DNA of 64,000 bases from Pectobacterium brasiliense (GTDB lineage: Bacteria; Pseudomonadota; Gammaproteobacteria; Enterobacterales; Enterobacteriaceae), in contig NZ_JACDSF010000013.1 in assembly GCF_013449685.1 (NCBI RefSeq), positions 68,267 to 132,266 of the forward strand, written 5' to 3'. A program made the translations under genes and the position numbers. Positions within the stretch are counted from its first letter, which is position 1. Each line of letters opens with the position of its first letter. Of this stretch, positions 39,349 through 48,842 are shown piece after piece. Below the pieces are notes generated by a model. It was not told the origin of the DNA and searched no databases. It saw nothing but the letters and a program-made list of their open reading frames with translations.

Positions 39349-40431
39349 ATGGCGTCGATCCAGTTGGATAGAGTGAGTAAGCATTTTGGCAAAACGATTA
39401 CGCTTCACGATGTGAATCTGACGATTGCCGATGGAGAGTTCGCCGTTTTTGTTGGGCCGTCTGGCTGTGGTAAGTCGACGTTGCTGAGAATGATTGCCGG
39501 GCTGGAAGATGTCACAGGCGGTGAAATCATGATTGATGAGGCAGTGGTGAATGATGTTGCCCCTGCTCACCGTGGTGTGGCGATGGTGTTCCAGTCTTAT
39601 GCGTTGTATCCGCACATGACCGTCGCTGAGAATATGGGTTACGGCCTGCGCGTGAATGGTGTTCCGAAAGACCAGATTAAGCACCAGATCGAGATGGTGG
39701 CGAAGACGCTGCAACTGTCTCACCTGCTGGAGCGCAAACCAAAAGAGCTATCCGGTGGTCAGCGCCAGCGTGTGGCGATAGGGCGCGCCATCGTGCGTAA
39801 CCCGAAAGTGTTCCTGTTTGACGAACCGCTGTCTAATCTGGATGCGGAACTGCGCGTGGATATGCGGTTGCACATTGCCAAACTGCATCAGGAATTGAAA
39901 ACGACGATGATCTACGTGACGCATGATCAGGTCGAAGCCATGACGCTGGCCGATAAAATCGTGGTTATGAATTACGGCAAGGTCGAGCAGGTAGGATCGC
40001 CGATGGAACTTTATTATCACCCGGTTAATCAGTTTGTTGCGGGCTTTATCGGCTCGCCAAAAATGAATTTCCTGCCTGCGCAGGTCATCGATTGGACGCC
40101 GGATAGCCTGACGGTGAATATTGCCGATCAGCTACAGCTTGAGCTGCCGATCCGCACCGGTGAACTGAGCGTTGGCAGCACGGTCACGCTGGGGCTGCGG
40201 CCGGAACACGTGTCGCCGGAAGGTGAGGGGATTCGTCTGTCATTTGGCTGCGAGGTCGTTGAGCGCTTAGGTAACAGCACCTACCTGTTCGGCCAATGCT
40301 GCGGCATTGATAACTTCAAGCTGCTGCTGGCAGGCGACAGCGCCTTCAAGCCGTATGAACACATTGAGGTTTTCTTCTCGCCCACTAACTGTCTGGTGTT
40401 TAACGCCGATGGCTTGCGTATCAGTGGCTAA
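39349..40431 (+). CDS. ganK: ABC transporter ATPase GanK (MalK/MsmX-like)
   Basis: A 360-residue ATPase energising GanFG. Walker [10 protein letters not shown], signature [16 protein letters not shown], Walker [15 protein letters not shown] and the switch His in [17 protein letters not shown]-terminal regulatory OB domain (from about 240) is as in MalK/UgpC. ATG 39349 follows AAGAGG at 8 bp; an upstream GTG at 39298 lacks such a site. Divergent from ganE. A hairpin at 40486-40504 follows the stop. Confidence 0.93.
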   Translation: MASIQLDRVSKHFGKTITLHDVNLTIADGEFAVFVGPSGCGKSTLLRMIAGLEDVTGGEIMIDEAVVNDVAPAHRGVAMVFQSYALYPHMTVAENMGYGLRVNGVPKDQIKHQIEMVAKTLQLSHLLERKPKELSGGQRQRVAIGRAIVRNPKVFLFDEPLSNLDAELRVDMRLHIAKLHQELKTTMIYVTHDQVEAMTLADKIVVMNYGKVEQVGSPMELYYHPVNQFVAGFIGSPKMNFLPAQVIDWTPDSLTVNIADQLQLELPIRTGELSVGSTVTLGLRPEHVSPEGEGIRLSFGCEVVERLGNSTYLFGQCCGIDNFKLLLAGDSAFKPYEHIEVFFSPTNCLVFNADGLRISG

Positions 40432-40485
40432 TTAAGCGACGGCATCGCTGAATCTCAATAGCCCAAATTCCTACTAAACATAAAC

Positions 40486-40504
40486 AGCGCCCTTAGCGGG
40501 CGCT
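40486..40504 (+). terminator. Hairpin terminator after ganK
   Basis: AGCGCCC (40486-40492) pairs with GGGCGCT (40498-40504). The tail is AT-rich (AATTCTGATATTT) but not a clean T run, so efficiency is uncertain. Confidence 0.55.
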
Positions 40505-40534
40505 AATTCTGATATTTATAAATCCTCTATTGCG

Positions 40535-40805
40535 AAATATGTCGCTGCTCTGTGTGTTCCAGGCGTAAAAAATTGCGCTGAGGTGGGCGTGGCCGCCGGA
40601 TGAGCGGCATGGACGCCGCGAAAGTCTGCGCCGCGTAAGGAACGCGTCGCAGGCGGTCCGAATAGCGGATACGAACGCCGAAGGTATCGCGTAGCGACGC
40701 AATTAGCGCTGAAAAGCCAGTGGTCAAGGCGCTGCGGCGATTGAGCGCGCCTTGTCGGGCGTGTGATGACATTACAGATTTTCTCGGTAGTTAACACGCA
40801 CGAAA
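40535..40805 (-). repeat. Dispersed structured repeat, copy D
   Basis: Same orientation as copy B. The right end GTTAACACGCACGAAA (to 40805) is clear. Towards the left, CCAGGCGTAAAAAATTG at about 40558 matches copy B, but the terminal TTTCGTG is lost, so the left edge is approximate. Hairpin 1 is CAAGGCGC (40725-40732) with GCGCCTTG (40747-40754). Hairpin 2 is CTGCG (40626-40630) with CGCAG (40648-40652). It fills the gap between convergent ganK and ganL. Confidence 0.72.
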
Positions 40806-40865
40806 CTTTCGTACTACCGCACATGATGCAGTGAAAATTTGATAGCGTGTGTTACTCGCAATAGA

Positions 40866-40891
40866 AAAAGGCTCTCCGCAGAAAGCCTTTT
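40866..40891 (-). terminator. Intrinsic terminator of ganL
   Basis: AAAAGGCT (40866-40873) pairs with AGCCTTTT (40884-40891). On the minus strand the stem ends in a T5 tract. It lies 54 bp after the ganL stop codon. Confidence 0.8.
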
Positions 40892-40944
40892 GGGAAATAC
40901 CCGACGGGAATGATGAGCCCGTCGAGCTGAGGGTTAGTGCGGTA

Positions 40945-42267
40945 TTACCACCAGGCTTCTGCCTGAATACCGAAGTTCATTGTATTGTCTTTTCTGTTGC
41001 TGTTGAATGACTTATTTTCACCATCATTCAGATAGGAAACATAAAAACGCAATTCAGGGCGTGCCAGCATCGGAATATCTGCAGAAAATGCATGTGCAAT
41101 AGTATATTTTTGACCACTTGATTTGTTTTTATTACCGTCTAATTCTGTTTCAGTTGAGCGGAATGTACCTATTTCTAAATAGGTTTTTTGATTTTTTGTC
41201 CAAGAATACTGACCACGTGCGACAGCCGAAATTAGATCTTTATCTTTGTTATTAATAGAAATTTTCTCTGCTTTACCATAAGTCAATACATGACTGATAA
41301 GGATCTGTTCGGTTAGAGGTATATCACCTGTTTGGATAGCACGGTAGCCTGTTGCATCGGTATTATAATGCCAGACGTCGTACCACCCGCCTCCTTGAGA
41401 TATCATATTTTGGGCAAGCCCTTTATCTGCATATTGTAATACTAACTTTTGGTTAGCTTTCCAGTTTGAAAAATAATGGCTAAGCTCAGCTGTTGCCATG
41501 ACACCATTTTTAGCATCATAGAGTTTGTTTTCTGCGGACAGTATTTCTTTCTGTGCATCCGTTGGATTCGGCATAGCGTAAGTTAATCCGAATTCTGTCC
41601 ATGCGCCATTCCAAGGTTTCCAACCAGCATAGCGTGCATCGAGATAGTTAATATTCAGATCTTCAACTTGGTTTTTCCACGTTGTGATTTTATTATTCCA
41701 AGGGTCTCTACCAACTTCAATTTCGTTCCACTTATTTGTTGCCATGCTTTCGCCATCACCACGGATCCAGGCAAAAGAGAAGGCGCCTTCACCTGCTTTG
41801 ATATTTTCAATACCCGCCCCAGAACCTGAAATATTATAATATTTCGTGTCGATAATGTGGATATCTCGGCGCTGGTAATAGCGCTTACCGGCCCAAACAA
41901 CAGCATCTGGCATGTTTGGCACAAAGCCTTTTGCCTGCAGGTTCAACTGGCGCAAACCAAACTCGGCATCGTCATTTTTTGTCGTTTCATTATCGTTCGA
42001 ACCGTCCGATAGCAGAGAAATCATGCTATCGAAGTAAAACGTTTTCCCATTTTCGTTATACAGCTGCTGTCCTAACTGGATTTCGCCGTAGGTGTCATCC
42101 TCATTGCCTAGTCTTCCTACCAGATTTTTATTTGCAGTTTGCTGTTTTCCATCGGTTGAAACTCCCACGCCAGAACGGAAGTATCCTGAAAAATCAACAG
42201 AATAAGAAGGGGGTGCTAGCATTGCTAAACTCAGCGCAATGGATGTTGTCAGCAGTTTTCTTTTCAT
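40945..42267 (-). CDS. ganL: Outer-membrane galactan oligomer porin GanL (LamB-like)
   Basis: A 440-residue porin of the maltoporin family. ATG 42267 follows GAAAGG and gives a normal signal peptide ([20 protein letters not shown], cleavage near YSVDF). [15 protein letters not shown] and [20 protein letters not shown] are maltoporin landmarks. The C-terminus ends in the aromatic EAWW needed for outer-membrane assembly. It likely lets galacto-oligosaccharides into the periplasm. Position between ganK and galR, with a GalR-type operator upstream, ties it to the gan system. Confidence 0.88.
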   Translation of the reverse strand: MKRKLLTTSIALSLAMLAPPSYSVDFSGYFRSGVGVSTDGKQQTANKNLVGRLGNEDDTYGEIQLGQQLYNENGKTFYFDSMISLLSDGSNDNETTKNDDAEFGLRQLNLQAKGFVPNMPDAVVWAGKRYYQRRDIHIIDTKYYNISGSGAGIENIKAGEGAFSFAWIRGDGESMATNKWNEIEVGRDPWNNKITTWKNQVEDLNINYLDARYAGWKPWNGAWTEFGLTYAMPNPTDAQKEILSAENKLYDAKNGVMATAELSHYFSNWKANQKLVLQYADKGLAQNMISQGGGWYDVWHYNTDATGYRAIQTGDIPLTEQILISHVLTYGKAEKISINNKDKDLISAVARGQYSWTKNQKTYLEIGTFRSTETELDGNKNKSSGQKYTIAHAFSADIPMLARPELRFYVSYLNDGENKSFNSNRKDNTMNFGIQAEAWW

Positions 42268-42384
42268 AATATACCTTTCGCTTATTCGGGTAAGGATGTG
42301 GATGTTCCAAATAACATGACGTGAACGGAGGTAAAGCGCTTCCACTCATGGCGAAGGATTATGGGGGAATAAAATGAAGTATGA

Positions 42385-42400
42385 CATGATTGTTCTCACA
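42385..42400. promoter_or_regulatory. Weak CRP-like site upstream of ganL
   Basis: CATGATTGTTCTCACA has a perfect right half (TCACA) and a 3 of 5 left half (CATGA). It is 118 bp upstream of the ganL start. Confidence 0.35.
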
Positions 42401-42433
42401 AAATACAAAAGAGTTACACCAATATTTACACTA

Positions 42434-42450
42434 ATGTAACGATGTTACAT
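42434..42450. promoter_or_regulatory. ATGTAAC-GAT-GTTACAT inverted repeat upstream of ganL
   Basis: Perfect 7-bp arms with a 3-bp centre, made of the same TGTAAC half sites as the GalR-type operators but with odd spacing. It could be a weaker repressor site or a site for another LacI-family protein. Confidence 0.4.
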
Positions 42451-42505
42451 AGAGCGTTTTGATTATTTATCAGTACTATCGTGGTGTTATTTGCTACGTG
42501 AAGGT

Positions 42506-42521
42506 GTGTAACTGGTTACAC
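42506..42521. promoter_or_regulatory. GalR-type operator upstream of ganL
   Basis: GTGTAACTGGTTACAC has perfect 7-bp arms and matches GTGKAANCGNTTNCAC at 15 of 16 positions. It is about 240 bp upstream of ganL and 72 bp centre-to-centre from the 42434 repeat, a distance at which looping is possible. Confidence 0.65.
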
Positions 42522-42699
42522 GTTTTGTCTGTGCGGCTAAAATGCAGCATAAAAATTTTTTATGTCAGAATCGGAAACGTTACATCAAAGGCGTGATGCG
42601 ATGCCGAGTAGGAAACATGTCAGAAAAATAGTGAAAGAGTGTCTGCGGAAGAGAAGTACAGAACAGGATGTGTGAGTGCAGAAACGCAATGATGTCGTG

Positions 42700-42734
42700 C
42701 TTGCCTGATGCGAAAGAGCAACGCATCGGGCAAG
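42700..42734. repeat. REP-like hairpin after galR
   Basis: CTTGCCTGATGCG (42700-42712) pairs with CGCATCGGGCAAG (42722-42734) with one mismatch. It follows the galR stop by about 20 bp but has no T tract, so it resembles a REP-type palindrome that may stabilise or end the galR mRNA. Confidence 0.5.
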
Positions 42735-42752
42735 CTGAATGATAAAAGGCGG

Positions 42753-43769
42753 TTATTTCTTACGGGCTGGGGGACTGACAGAATGGCGGCGTACCAGCGT
42801 CGGGCTAAACATGTTCGTGGTTTCACTGAGCTGTTTACCGTGGGATAACGCGATGGCTAATTCTGCTGCCTGAATGGCCATGGCGGAAACCGGATAGTGC
42901 ACAGTCGTCAGGCGAGGACGAAGATAGCGGGCAATCAATACGTCATCAAACCCGACCACCGACATGTCCTGCGGTACGCTGATGCTGTTATCGCTTAGGA
43001 CAGAAAGGGCACCTGCGGCCATGGAATCGTTGTAACACACCACCGCCGTCATGTTGCCACCCCGACTCAGCAATTCCATCATGGCGGATTCACCACCCAC
43101 TTCGTCCGGTGAGGCGCGGGCAATGAGGCGTTCATCCCGCGCGATGCCGTGCTCTTGCAGTGCATCCACATAGCCTTGCAGGCGGTCGGCGGAGTCAGAA
43201 ATTTGGTGATTAGAACAGAGAAAGCCGATCCGCTGATGCCCTTCCTGAATTAAATGGCGTGTTGCCAGCCAGGAGCCATAGCGATCGTCGAGCGCAACGC
43301 AGCGGTTTTCATAACCGGGTAACGTGCGGTTGATGAGCACCATGTCAGGAATGTGGCTCATTAGCGCTGCCAGTTCCTCATCTGAAAGCATTTTTGCATG
43401 CACGATCAACCCCGCACAGCGGTGGCGAATTAGCTGTTCAATGGCTTTCTTTTCCTGCTCAGCATTGTGATAGCCGTTACCAATAAGCAAAAAGTTGCCG
43501 GTTGCCTGGGCAATTTGTTCGACAGATTTCACCATCGTTCCGAAAAAGGGATCGGACACATCCGCGACAACCAGCCCCATGGTCTCCGCACTTTGGTGTG
43601 CGAGCGCTCTGGCATTGGCGTTCGGATGATATTGCAGTTCCGCCATGGCCTTGTGTACGGCTTCCCTGGAGGCGGTACTGGCTTTGGGCGAGTTATTAAT
43701 CACGCGCGAAACCGTAGCGACTGATACACCTGATAGACGAGCAACATCCTTTATTGTGGCCATTGGCAT
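42753..43769 (-). CDS. galR: LacI-family repressor GalR (GanR role)
   Basis: A 338-residue repressor very close to E. coli GalR along its length. HTH ATIKDVARLSGVSVATVSRV and hinge YHPNANARALA, then the sugar-binding core with FLLIGNGYHN, LIRHRCAGLIVHAK, NRCVALDDRYGSWLATRHL and SVVGFDDVLIARYLRPRLTT. It ends with FSPTLVRRHSVS, as GalR does. Galactose should release it from DNA. Location between ganL and galTK, plus matching operators before ganE/ganK, ganL and galT, indicates it controls galactan uptake as well as galactose use. Confidence 0.9.
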   Translation of the reverse strand: MPMATIKDVARLSGVSVATVSRVINNSPKASTASREAVHKAMAELQYHPNANARALAHQSAETMGLVVADVSDPFFGTMVKSVEQIAQATGNFLLIGNGYHNAEQEKKAIEQLIRHRCAGLIVHAKMLSDEELAALMSHIPDMVLINRTLPGYENRCVALDDRYGSWLATRHLIQEGHQRIGFLCSNHQISDSADRLQGYVDALQEHGIARDERLIARASPDEVGGESAMMELLSRGGNMTAVVCYNDSMAAGALSVLSDNSISVPQDMSVVGFDDVLIARYLRPRLTTVHYPVSAMAIQAAELAIALSHGKQLSETTNMFSPTLVRRHSVSPPARKK

Positions 43770-43918
43770 TCCTGAGCGGTCAAATGCGTGGTGAGGCGGA
43801 CCGTAACCTAACGCACAAGTTAAAAGAAAAAATCGATTACTTATATTTATAAATGTACAGGTTTTTGGGGGATGTTACCTAGCCGACCCCCTTTCCTTTT
43901 TGATCCAGACCGTACTTA

Positions 43919-43934
43919 TGTGATCGCTATCAAC
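43919..43934. promoter_or_regulatory. Candidate CRP site between galR and galT
   Basis: TGTGATCGCTATCAAC has a perfect TGTGA half and a 3 of 5 second half. It lies in the divergent galR/galT promoter region. Confidence 0.4.
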
Positions 43935-43985
43935 AATCATCGGTCATTTCTCTCTTCCAAAATCCCATGCCGAGGTTTAAATTTA

Positions 43986-44001
43986 GGGTAACCGATTACA
44001 C
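43986..44001. promoter_or_regulatory. GalR operator 1 before galT/galR
   Basis: GGGTAACCGATTACAC matches GTGKAANCGNTTNCAC at 15 of 16 positions. It is 217 bp upstream of galR and 227 bp upstream of galT, so it may serve both. Confidence 0.7.
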
Positions 44002-44073
44002 TTATATGGTAGTTAAACGATAGCTGACTATCGTTATTCAGCATTACTACAGCCATTTCATCCATGCCATATA

Positions 44074-44089
44074 GTGAAACTGATTACAT
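44074..44089. promoter_or_regulatory. GalR operator 2 before galT
   Basis: GTGAAACTGATTACAT matches the GalR consensus at 13 of 16 positions. Its centre is 88 bp from operator 1. In E. coli, two gal operators about 113 bp apart form a repression loop; a similar arrangement is inferred. Confidence 0.55.
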
Positions 44090-44227
44090 TAAGGGATCTT
44101 TCTGGCTGAGTTTACAGACTGACCTGATGCCTCTCCGAGATCTCTGACGGGCTGTTAGCGCCATACAATGGGTTGCCGATGGTGCCGCCGTTGTACCGAG
44201 TTTGTGTTTTGTATTGAGGAATAGCTT

Positions 44228-45268
44228 ATGCAGTTTGAGCCAACTGAACATCCGCATCGCCGTTTTAACCCGCTGAAAGGCGAATGGATTCTGGTTTCTC
44301 CGCATCGTGCCAAACGCCCCTGGCAAGGGCAGCAGGATGAACCCGATCGCGCTACGCCACCGCCTTACGATCCGACCTGCTATTTGTGTGCGGGCAATAA
44401 ACGCATTACTGGCGATATCAACCCGCACTATCAGGGCACCTTTGTTTTTACGAATGACTTTTCGGCTCTAATGGAGGACACGCCGGATGCACCATCGGGC
44501 GACGACGAGCTTTTCCGCGTGCAGCAAGCCCGTGGCGTCAGTCGTGTCATCTGTTTTTCTCCCGATCACAGTAAAAGTCTGCCACAGCTTTCGCTGCCAG
44601 CGCTGAAAGCAGTGATCGATACGTGGAGCGATCAGACTGAGGAACTGGGCAAGCGGTATCCGTGGGTTCAGGTTTTTGAGAATAAAGGGACGATGATGGG
44701 GTGCTCCAATCCCCATCCGCACGGGCAGGTTTGGGCTAACGATTTTCTGCCGAACGAAGTACAGCGTGAGGATGAGCAGCAACGTGACTATTTCTCCCGC
44801 CACGGTTCGGCGCTATTGCTGGACTACGTTCGCCGCGAGCAGGCTGACGGATCGCGCATTGTGGTGGAAACGGAGCACTGGCTAGCGGTTGTCCCTTATT
44901 GGGCGGCGTGGCCGTTTGAAACGCTGGTTCTGCCCAAGTTCGCGGTGCAGCGGTTACCGCAGCTCAATGACGTTCAGCGTGACGATCTGGCACTGATCCT
45001 GAAAAAGCTGACCAGCCGTTATGACAACCTGTTCCAGTGTTCCTTTCCTTATTCGATGGGGTGGCATGGTGCGCCGTTTAAGGGCGATGACATCGCACAC
45101 TGGCAACTGCATGCCCATTTTTATCCCCCGTTATTACGTTCCGCCAGCGTGCGCAAATTTATGGTCGGCTATGAAATGCTGGCTGAGACACAGCGTGATC
45201 TGACGGCAGAGCAGGCCGCTGAACGTTTACGCAGCGTGAGTGATATCCATTTTCGTGAGCAAATTTGA
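44228..45268 (+). CDS. galT: Galactose-1-phosphate uridylyltransferase
   Basis: A 346-residue Leloir-pathway enzyme, exchanging UMP between UDP-glucose and galactose 1-phosphate. The catalytic His is the second His of NPHPHGQVW. Zinc-site Cys residues are in CYLCAGN, and [10 protein letters not shown]-type sequence ([14 protein letters not shown]) is near the C-terminus. GAGGAAT precedes the ATG. galK follows after 9 bp. galE, the usual first gene of the E. coli operon, is absent here. Confidence 0.97.
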   Translation: MQFEPTEHPHRRFNPLKGEWILVSPHRAKRPWQGQQDEPDRATPPPYDPTCYLCAGNKRITGDINPHYQGTFVFTNDFSALMEDTPDAPSGDDELFRVQQARGVSRVICFSPDHSKSLPQLSLPALKAVIDTWSDQTEELGKRYPWVQVFENKGTMMGCSNPHPHGQVWANDFLPNEVQREDEQQRDYFSRHGSALLLDYVRREQADGSRIVVETEHWLAVVPYWAAWPFETLVLPKFAVQRLPQLNDVQRDDLALILKKLTSRYDNLFQCSFPYSMGWHGAPFKGDDIAHWQLHAHFYPPLLRSASVRKFMVGYEMLAETQRDLTAEQAAERLRSVSDIHFREQI

Positions 45269-45277
45269 GGTCATTTT

Positions 45278-46441
45278 ATGAGCCGTATTGATTCTCTACG
45301 TCAGTTAACCGAGTCTGTTTTTGTCCGATTATTTGGCTATGCGCCGCACGCGGCTATTCAGGCTCCCGGTCGGGTCAACCTGATTGGCGAGCACACCGAC
45401 TATAACGATGGCTTTGTCTTGCCTTGTGCTATCGATTACCAGACGGTGGTCAGCGCAGCGGTACGTCAGGATGGCATCGTGCGGGTGGTCGCGGTGGATT
45501 TTGACAACCAGCAGGATGAATTCGATCTCGCCAAAGCGATCGTGCCTCACCCAGACTACACTTGGGCGAACTATATCCGTGGAACGGTGAAGTTTTTGCA
45601 GGCGCGTGGCTTGCCGCTCACCGGCATGGATATGGTGGTCTCCGGTAATGTGCCTTCTGGCGCAGGGCTAAGTTCTTCGGCCTCGCTGGAAGTGGCGATC
45701 GGGCAGACGTTCAAAGAGCTGAATAATCTGGATATCAGCCAGTTGGATGTGGCATTGAACGGCCAGCAGGCGGAAAACGATTTTGTCGGCTGTAGCTGCG
45801 GCATTATGGATCAGTTTATTTCTGCTCAAGGGCGTGTTGGTCAGGCGTTGTTGATCGACTGCCGCTCTCTGGAAGGGCGCGCTGTGCGTATGCTCGATGG
45901 TGTTGACGTCCTGATCGTGAATTCTAACGTGCGCCGTGGGCTAGTCGACAGCGAATACAATACGCGACGCCAGCAGTGTGAAGCGGCGGCGCGTCACTTT
46001 AACGTCAAGGCGCTGCGTGATGTTTCACTGGCACAGTTTGAAGCGGGAATCGCGGGGCTGGATCCGGTAGCGGTACGTCGTGCGCGACACGTTATTACCG
46101 AGAACCGCCGTACACTGGAAGCGGCTGATGCACTGGCGCGTCAGGATGCGCACCGTTTGTTTACGCTGATGGCAGAGTCGCATGTCTCCATGCGTGACGA
46201 TTTTGAAATTACCGTGCCGCCGATCGATGTGCTGGTGGATCTGATTCAAGAATATGTCGGTGAGCAGGGCGGTGTGCGTATGACCGGTGGCGGTTTCGGT
46301 GGCTGTATTGTCGCCCTTATCCCCTCAGCGCTGACGGATGAAGTCAAACAGGTGATCGAACGGGAATATCCGGCGCGCACCGGCCTTCAGCCGTCCATCT
46401 ATCTGTGTCAGGCATCCGGCGGCGCGGGTCGCGTGAGTTAA
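45278..46441 (+). CDS. galK: Galactokinase
   Basis: A 387-residue GHMP kinase phosphorylating galactose at C1. Galactokinase signature [23 protein letters not shown] loop [18 protein letters not shown], and the third GHMP motif [14 protein letters not shown]. Same operon as galT, ended by a strong terminator. galM is missing from the cluster. Confidence 0.97.
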   Translation: MSRIDSLRQLTESVFVRLFGYAPHAAIQAPGRVNLIGEHTDYNDGFVLPCAIDYQTVVSAAVRQDGIVRVVAVDFDNQQDEFDLAKAIVPHPDYTWANYIRGTVKFLQARGLPLTGMDMVVSGNVPSGAGLSSSASLEVAIGQTFKELNNLDISQLDVALNGQQAENDFVGCSCGIMDQFISAQGRVGQALLIDCRSLEGRAVRMLDGVDVLIVNSNVRRGLVDSEYNTRRQQCEAAARHFNVKALRDVSLAQFEAGIAGLDPVAVRRARHVITENRRTLEAADALARQDAHRLFTLMAESHVSMRDDFEITVPPIDVLVDLIQEYVGEQGGVRMTGGGFGGCIVALIPSALTDEVKQVIEREYPARTGLQPSIYLCQASGGAGRVS

Positions 46442-46463
46442 ATTCGGGCTGGGAAAGCGAGCG

Positions 46464-46490
46464 AAAAGGGCTTTGATTAAAGCCCTTTTT
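46464..46490. terminator. Terminator between galK and mgtE
   Basis: AAAAGGGCTTT pairs with AAAGCCCTTTTT around a GATT loop. T5 follows on the plus strand and A-rich bases precede it, so it can stop both convergent transcripts. Confidence 0.9.
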
Positions 46491-46519
46491 ACATTTCATG
46501 TGTTTTACATTGCCTATGT

Positions 46520-47998
46520 TTAAGGCAGCAGGAACAGCGTTGCCAGCCCGAGGAAGATAAAGAAGCCGCCAGTATCGGTAATGGCTGTAATCATTACGCT
46601 GGAGCCGATGGCCGGATCGCGGCCGAGTTTCATCATGATCAGTGGGATAGCGACGCCCATCAGTGCGGCGAGCAACAAGTTCAGCAGAATCGCCAACATC
46701 ATCACGCCCCCCATCGCGGCGCTGCCATAGAGCAGGAAGGTCACCACGCCCATAATCGTGCCCCATATCACCCCGTTGACCAGCGCAACGCCTAATTCTT
46801 TAAGCAGCAGGTACGATTTTTTGCCGTGTTCAAGCTGATGCAACGCCAGTGCACGCACGATCATGGTGATCGTCTGGTTACCCGTATTCCCGCCAATTCC
46901 GGCGACAATCGGCATGAGCGTCGCCAGCGCTACCAAATGGGATAGCGTGTGCTCAAACAGGCCGATAACCCGCGAAGCGATGAGCGCCGTACAAAGATTG
47001 ATGGCCAGCCATGCCCAGCGATTGCGAAACGATTTATACACGGGCGCGTAGACGTCTTCAGAAGGCGTTAACCCCCCTGAACGCCGCAGGCTGCTGTCGC
47101 TTTCTCGGTTCACGACGTCGAGGATATCCTCAATCGTCAGGCGTCCCATGAGTTTCCCTTTGCTATCGACCACGGCGCTGGAAATTAAGTCGTAACGCTC
47201 AAAAGCCCCTGCGGCTTCTTCGACTTTATCTTCAGGCTGGAATCTCAACGGCTGATCGTCCATGACGTCATTAACCAGAGCCTGAGGTGAGTGGAGCAGA
47301 ATGCTGGCTAGCGACAGTTCGCCGATCAGCGTATTTTTGCGATCGGTGACGAACAGCTTGTCGGTGGAGTTGGGGATAGTTTTACGGTAGCGCAGATAGC
47401 GCTGTACGGTCGCGAGTGTGACATCGGCGCGCACGGTGATGAGTTTGAAATCCATCATGTGGCCGAGGCAGTCTTCATCATAATTAATGGCGGCGCGTAG
47501 CTGCGCGCGCTGCTTCGGTTCAAGCGAGGTCAGTATTCTACCCAGCAGGTGGCGCGGAACGAGGCGAGACAGCTGAGCCTGTTCATCAACATCCAGTATC
47601 CTAACCGCTCTCAGGATTTCCTTGTCCTGCATGTCGCCGATCAGATCGTCAGAAATGCTGTCAGAGGCCTCAATCAACACGCGGCCGCGCTTCTCTACAG
47701 GAATAAGCCGCCAGAGCGCCAGCCGTTCATCCTGCGGTAAAGATTCCAGCATGTCGGCAAGGTCAGCGGCATGTAGCCCGATGATAAGTTCGCTGATTTC
47801 TGCGGTTTGATCGCGCAGAATGCTTTTTTCATGCAGTCTGATGTTGTTATTTAATGCAGTGCTGTCGCCCAACGTGGTGTCGTCGCGTTCCGTAACGCGC
47901 GGTTGCCGGTTGATAATGTCTTCAACCAGTTCTTTGTTTTCCAACAGTAGAAGGGAGATGCGGCGACGGAGGTCGGTAAGTTTTTTTACACTCGACAT
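46520..47998 (-). CDS. mgtE: Magnesium transporter MgtE
   Basis: A 492-residue Mg2+ channel. N-terminal MgtE_N superhelical domain (about 50-155, LHAADLADMLESLPQDERLA). Two CBS domains (about 155-285) include MDFKLITVRADVTLATVQRY and GRLTIEDILDVVNRE. Five membrane helices follow, with IAGIGGNTGNQTITMIVRAL, the pore-lining signature. CBS and N domains close the pore at high internal Mg2+. Convergent with galK. Confidence 0.94.
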   Translation of the reverse strand: MSSVKKLTDLRRRISLLLLENKELVEDIINRQPRVTERDDTTLGDSTALNNNIRLHEKSILRDQTAEISELIIGLHAADLADMLESLPQDERLALWRLIPVEKRGRVLIEASDSISDDLIGDMQDKEILRAVRILDVDEQAQLSRLVPRHLLGRILTSLEPKQRAQLRAAINYDEDCLGHMMDFKLITVRADVTLATVQRYLRYRKTIPNSTDKLFVTDRKNTLIGELSLASILLHSPQALVNDVMDDQPLRFQPEDKVEEAAGAFERYDLISSAVVDSKGKLMGRLTIEDILDVVNRESDSSLRRSGGLTPSEDVYAPVYKSFRNRWAWLAINLCTALIASRVIGLFEHTLSHLVALATLMPIVAGIGGNTGNQTITMIVRALALHQLEHGKKSYLLLKELGVALVNGVIWGTIMGVVTFLLYGSAAMGGVMMLAILLNLLLAALMGVAIPLIMMKLGRDPAIGSSVMITAITDTGGFFIFLGLATLFLLP

Positions 47999-48205
47999 AA
48001 TGTTTTATGCTCGATCTGTTTTTTATCCGTGTTTTATTAAACGTAGCGCAAAATCAGTAGATTAAGAATAGGATTACTGGCGAATCGCAGTGCGATAGTA
48101 CCCAGATGTGTTTTTGATGCCCTTTTTTATCTAATGAATTATTAAATCGCTTGCTACTTAGTTTTTGGCGATATATAGTCAATACCAGAAACGTAACCGA
48201 TACTG

Positions 48206-48655
48206 ATGGCAGAGACGATGAACGACAACGCTTACAAACTGGATGGACAACTGTGCTTCGCACTGTATTCAGCCAATCTGGCGATGAATAAACTGTATCG
48301 TCGTTTGCTGTCTGAGCTGAATCTGACCTATCCTCAATATCTGGTCATGCTGGTGTTGTGGGAGCGTGAAGGTTTGACGGTGTCTGAACTGGGCGAGCGT
48401 CTGTATCTCGATTCCGCCACGCTAACGCCGTTGCTCAAGCGGTTACAAAGCGCAGGCTTAGTTGTGCGTAACCGGGGAACAGAAGATGAACGTCAGGTGC
48501 TGGTTGGTTTAACCGAAGCAGGGCGAGCACTTCAGCAACAGGCGAAAGCGATTCCTGAAAGCGTGTTTTGCGCGACGGAATGCCATCTTGACCAGCTACA
48601 GACGATCAAAAAAGATTTAGAGACGCTGCGTAAGAATCTGATTGGGCATCTTTGA
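48206..48655 (+). CDS. ohrR: MarR-family organic-hydroperoxide sensor OhrR
   Basis: A 149-residue MarR-type repressor. The redox-sensing Cys is C17 in [18 protein letters not shown]. The winged helix contains [20 protein letters not shown] and [15 protein letters not shown]. Oxidation of the Cys by organic peroxides or HOCl releases it from DNA. It lies 187 bp upstream of ohr in the same direction, the usual target. An alternative start is ATG 48218. Confidence 0.93.
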   Translation: MAETMNDNAYKLDGQLCFALYSANLAMNKLYRRLLSELNLTYPQYLVMLVLWEREGLTVSELGERLYLDSATLTPLLKRLQSAGLVVRNRGTEDERQVLVGLTEAGRALQQQAKAIPESVFCATECHLDQLQTIKKDLETLRKNLIGHL

Positions 48656-48739
48656 AAATGCTGGCGGTTGCCTTGTGCATCCGCAGTCCGTCAGACAGCG
48701 TTATATTTGTTAAGTAGTCTGTTTTTATGTGGTTTTCTT

Positions 48740-48785
48740 TATGTAATTAAGTAGTTTGCGATTTAATTTTTCACTATGTAATTAA
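48740..48785 (+). promoter_or_regulatory. Candidate OhrR sites before ohr
   Basis: TATGTAATTAA occurs at 48740-48750 and again at 48775-48785, an exact direct repeat 35 bp apart between ohrR and ohr. The AT-rich half resembles OhrR boxes (TACAATT/AATTGTA type), though no perfect inverted repeat is seen. Confidence 0.45.
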
Positions 48786-48842
48786 AGCCTGAGCAGCATC
48801 TATATTGCCTTAGGCCATTCCCTAACTATCTGGAGTCACATT

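Noticed and set aside
40493-40824. Open frames of 69-102 residues after ganK
   Set aside because: They lie in repeat copy D and its flank, with the same Arg/Ser-rich composition caused by the repeat.
46441-46520. Mg2+ riboswitch at mgtE
   Set aside because: This stretch lies at the 3' side of mgtE. The 200 bp upstream of its start (47999-48205) show no M-box core.
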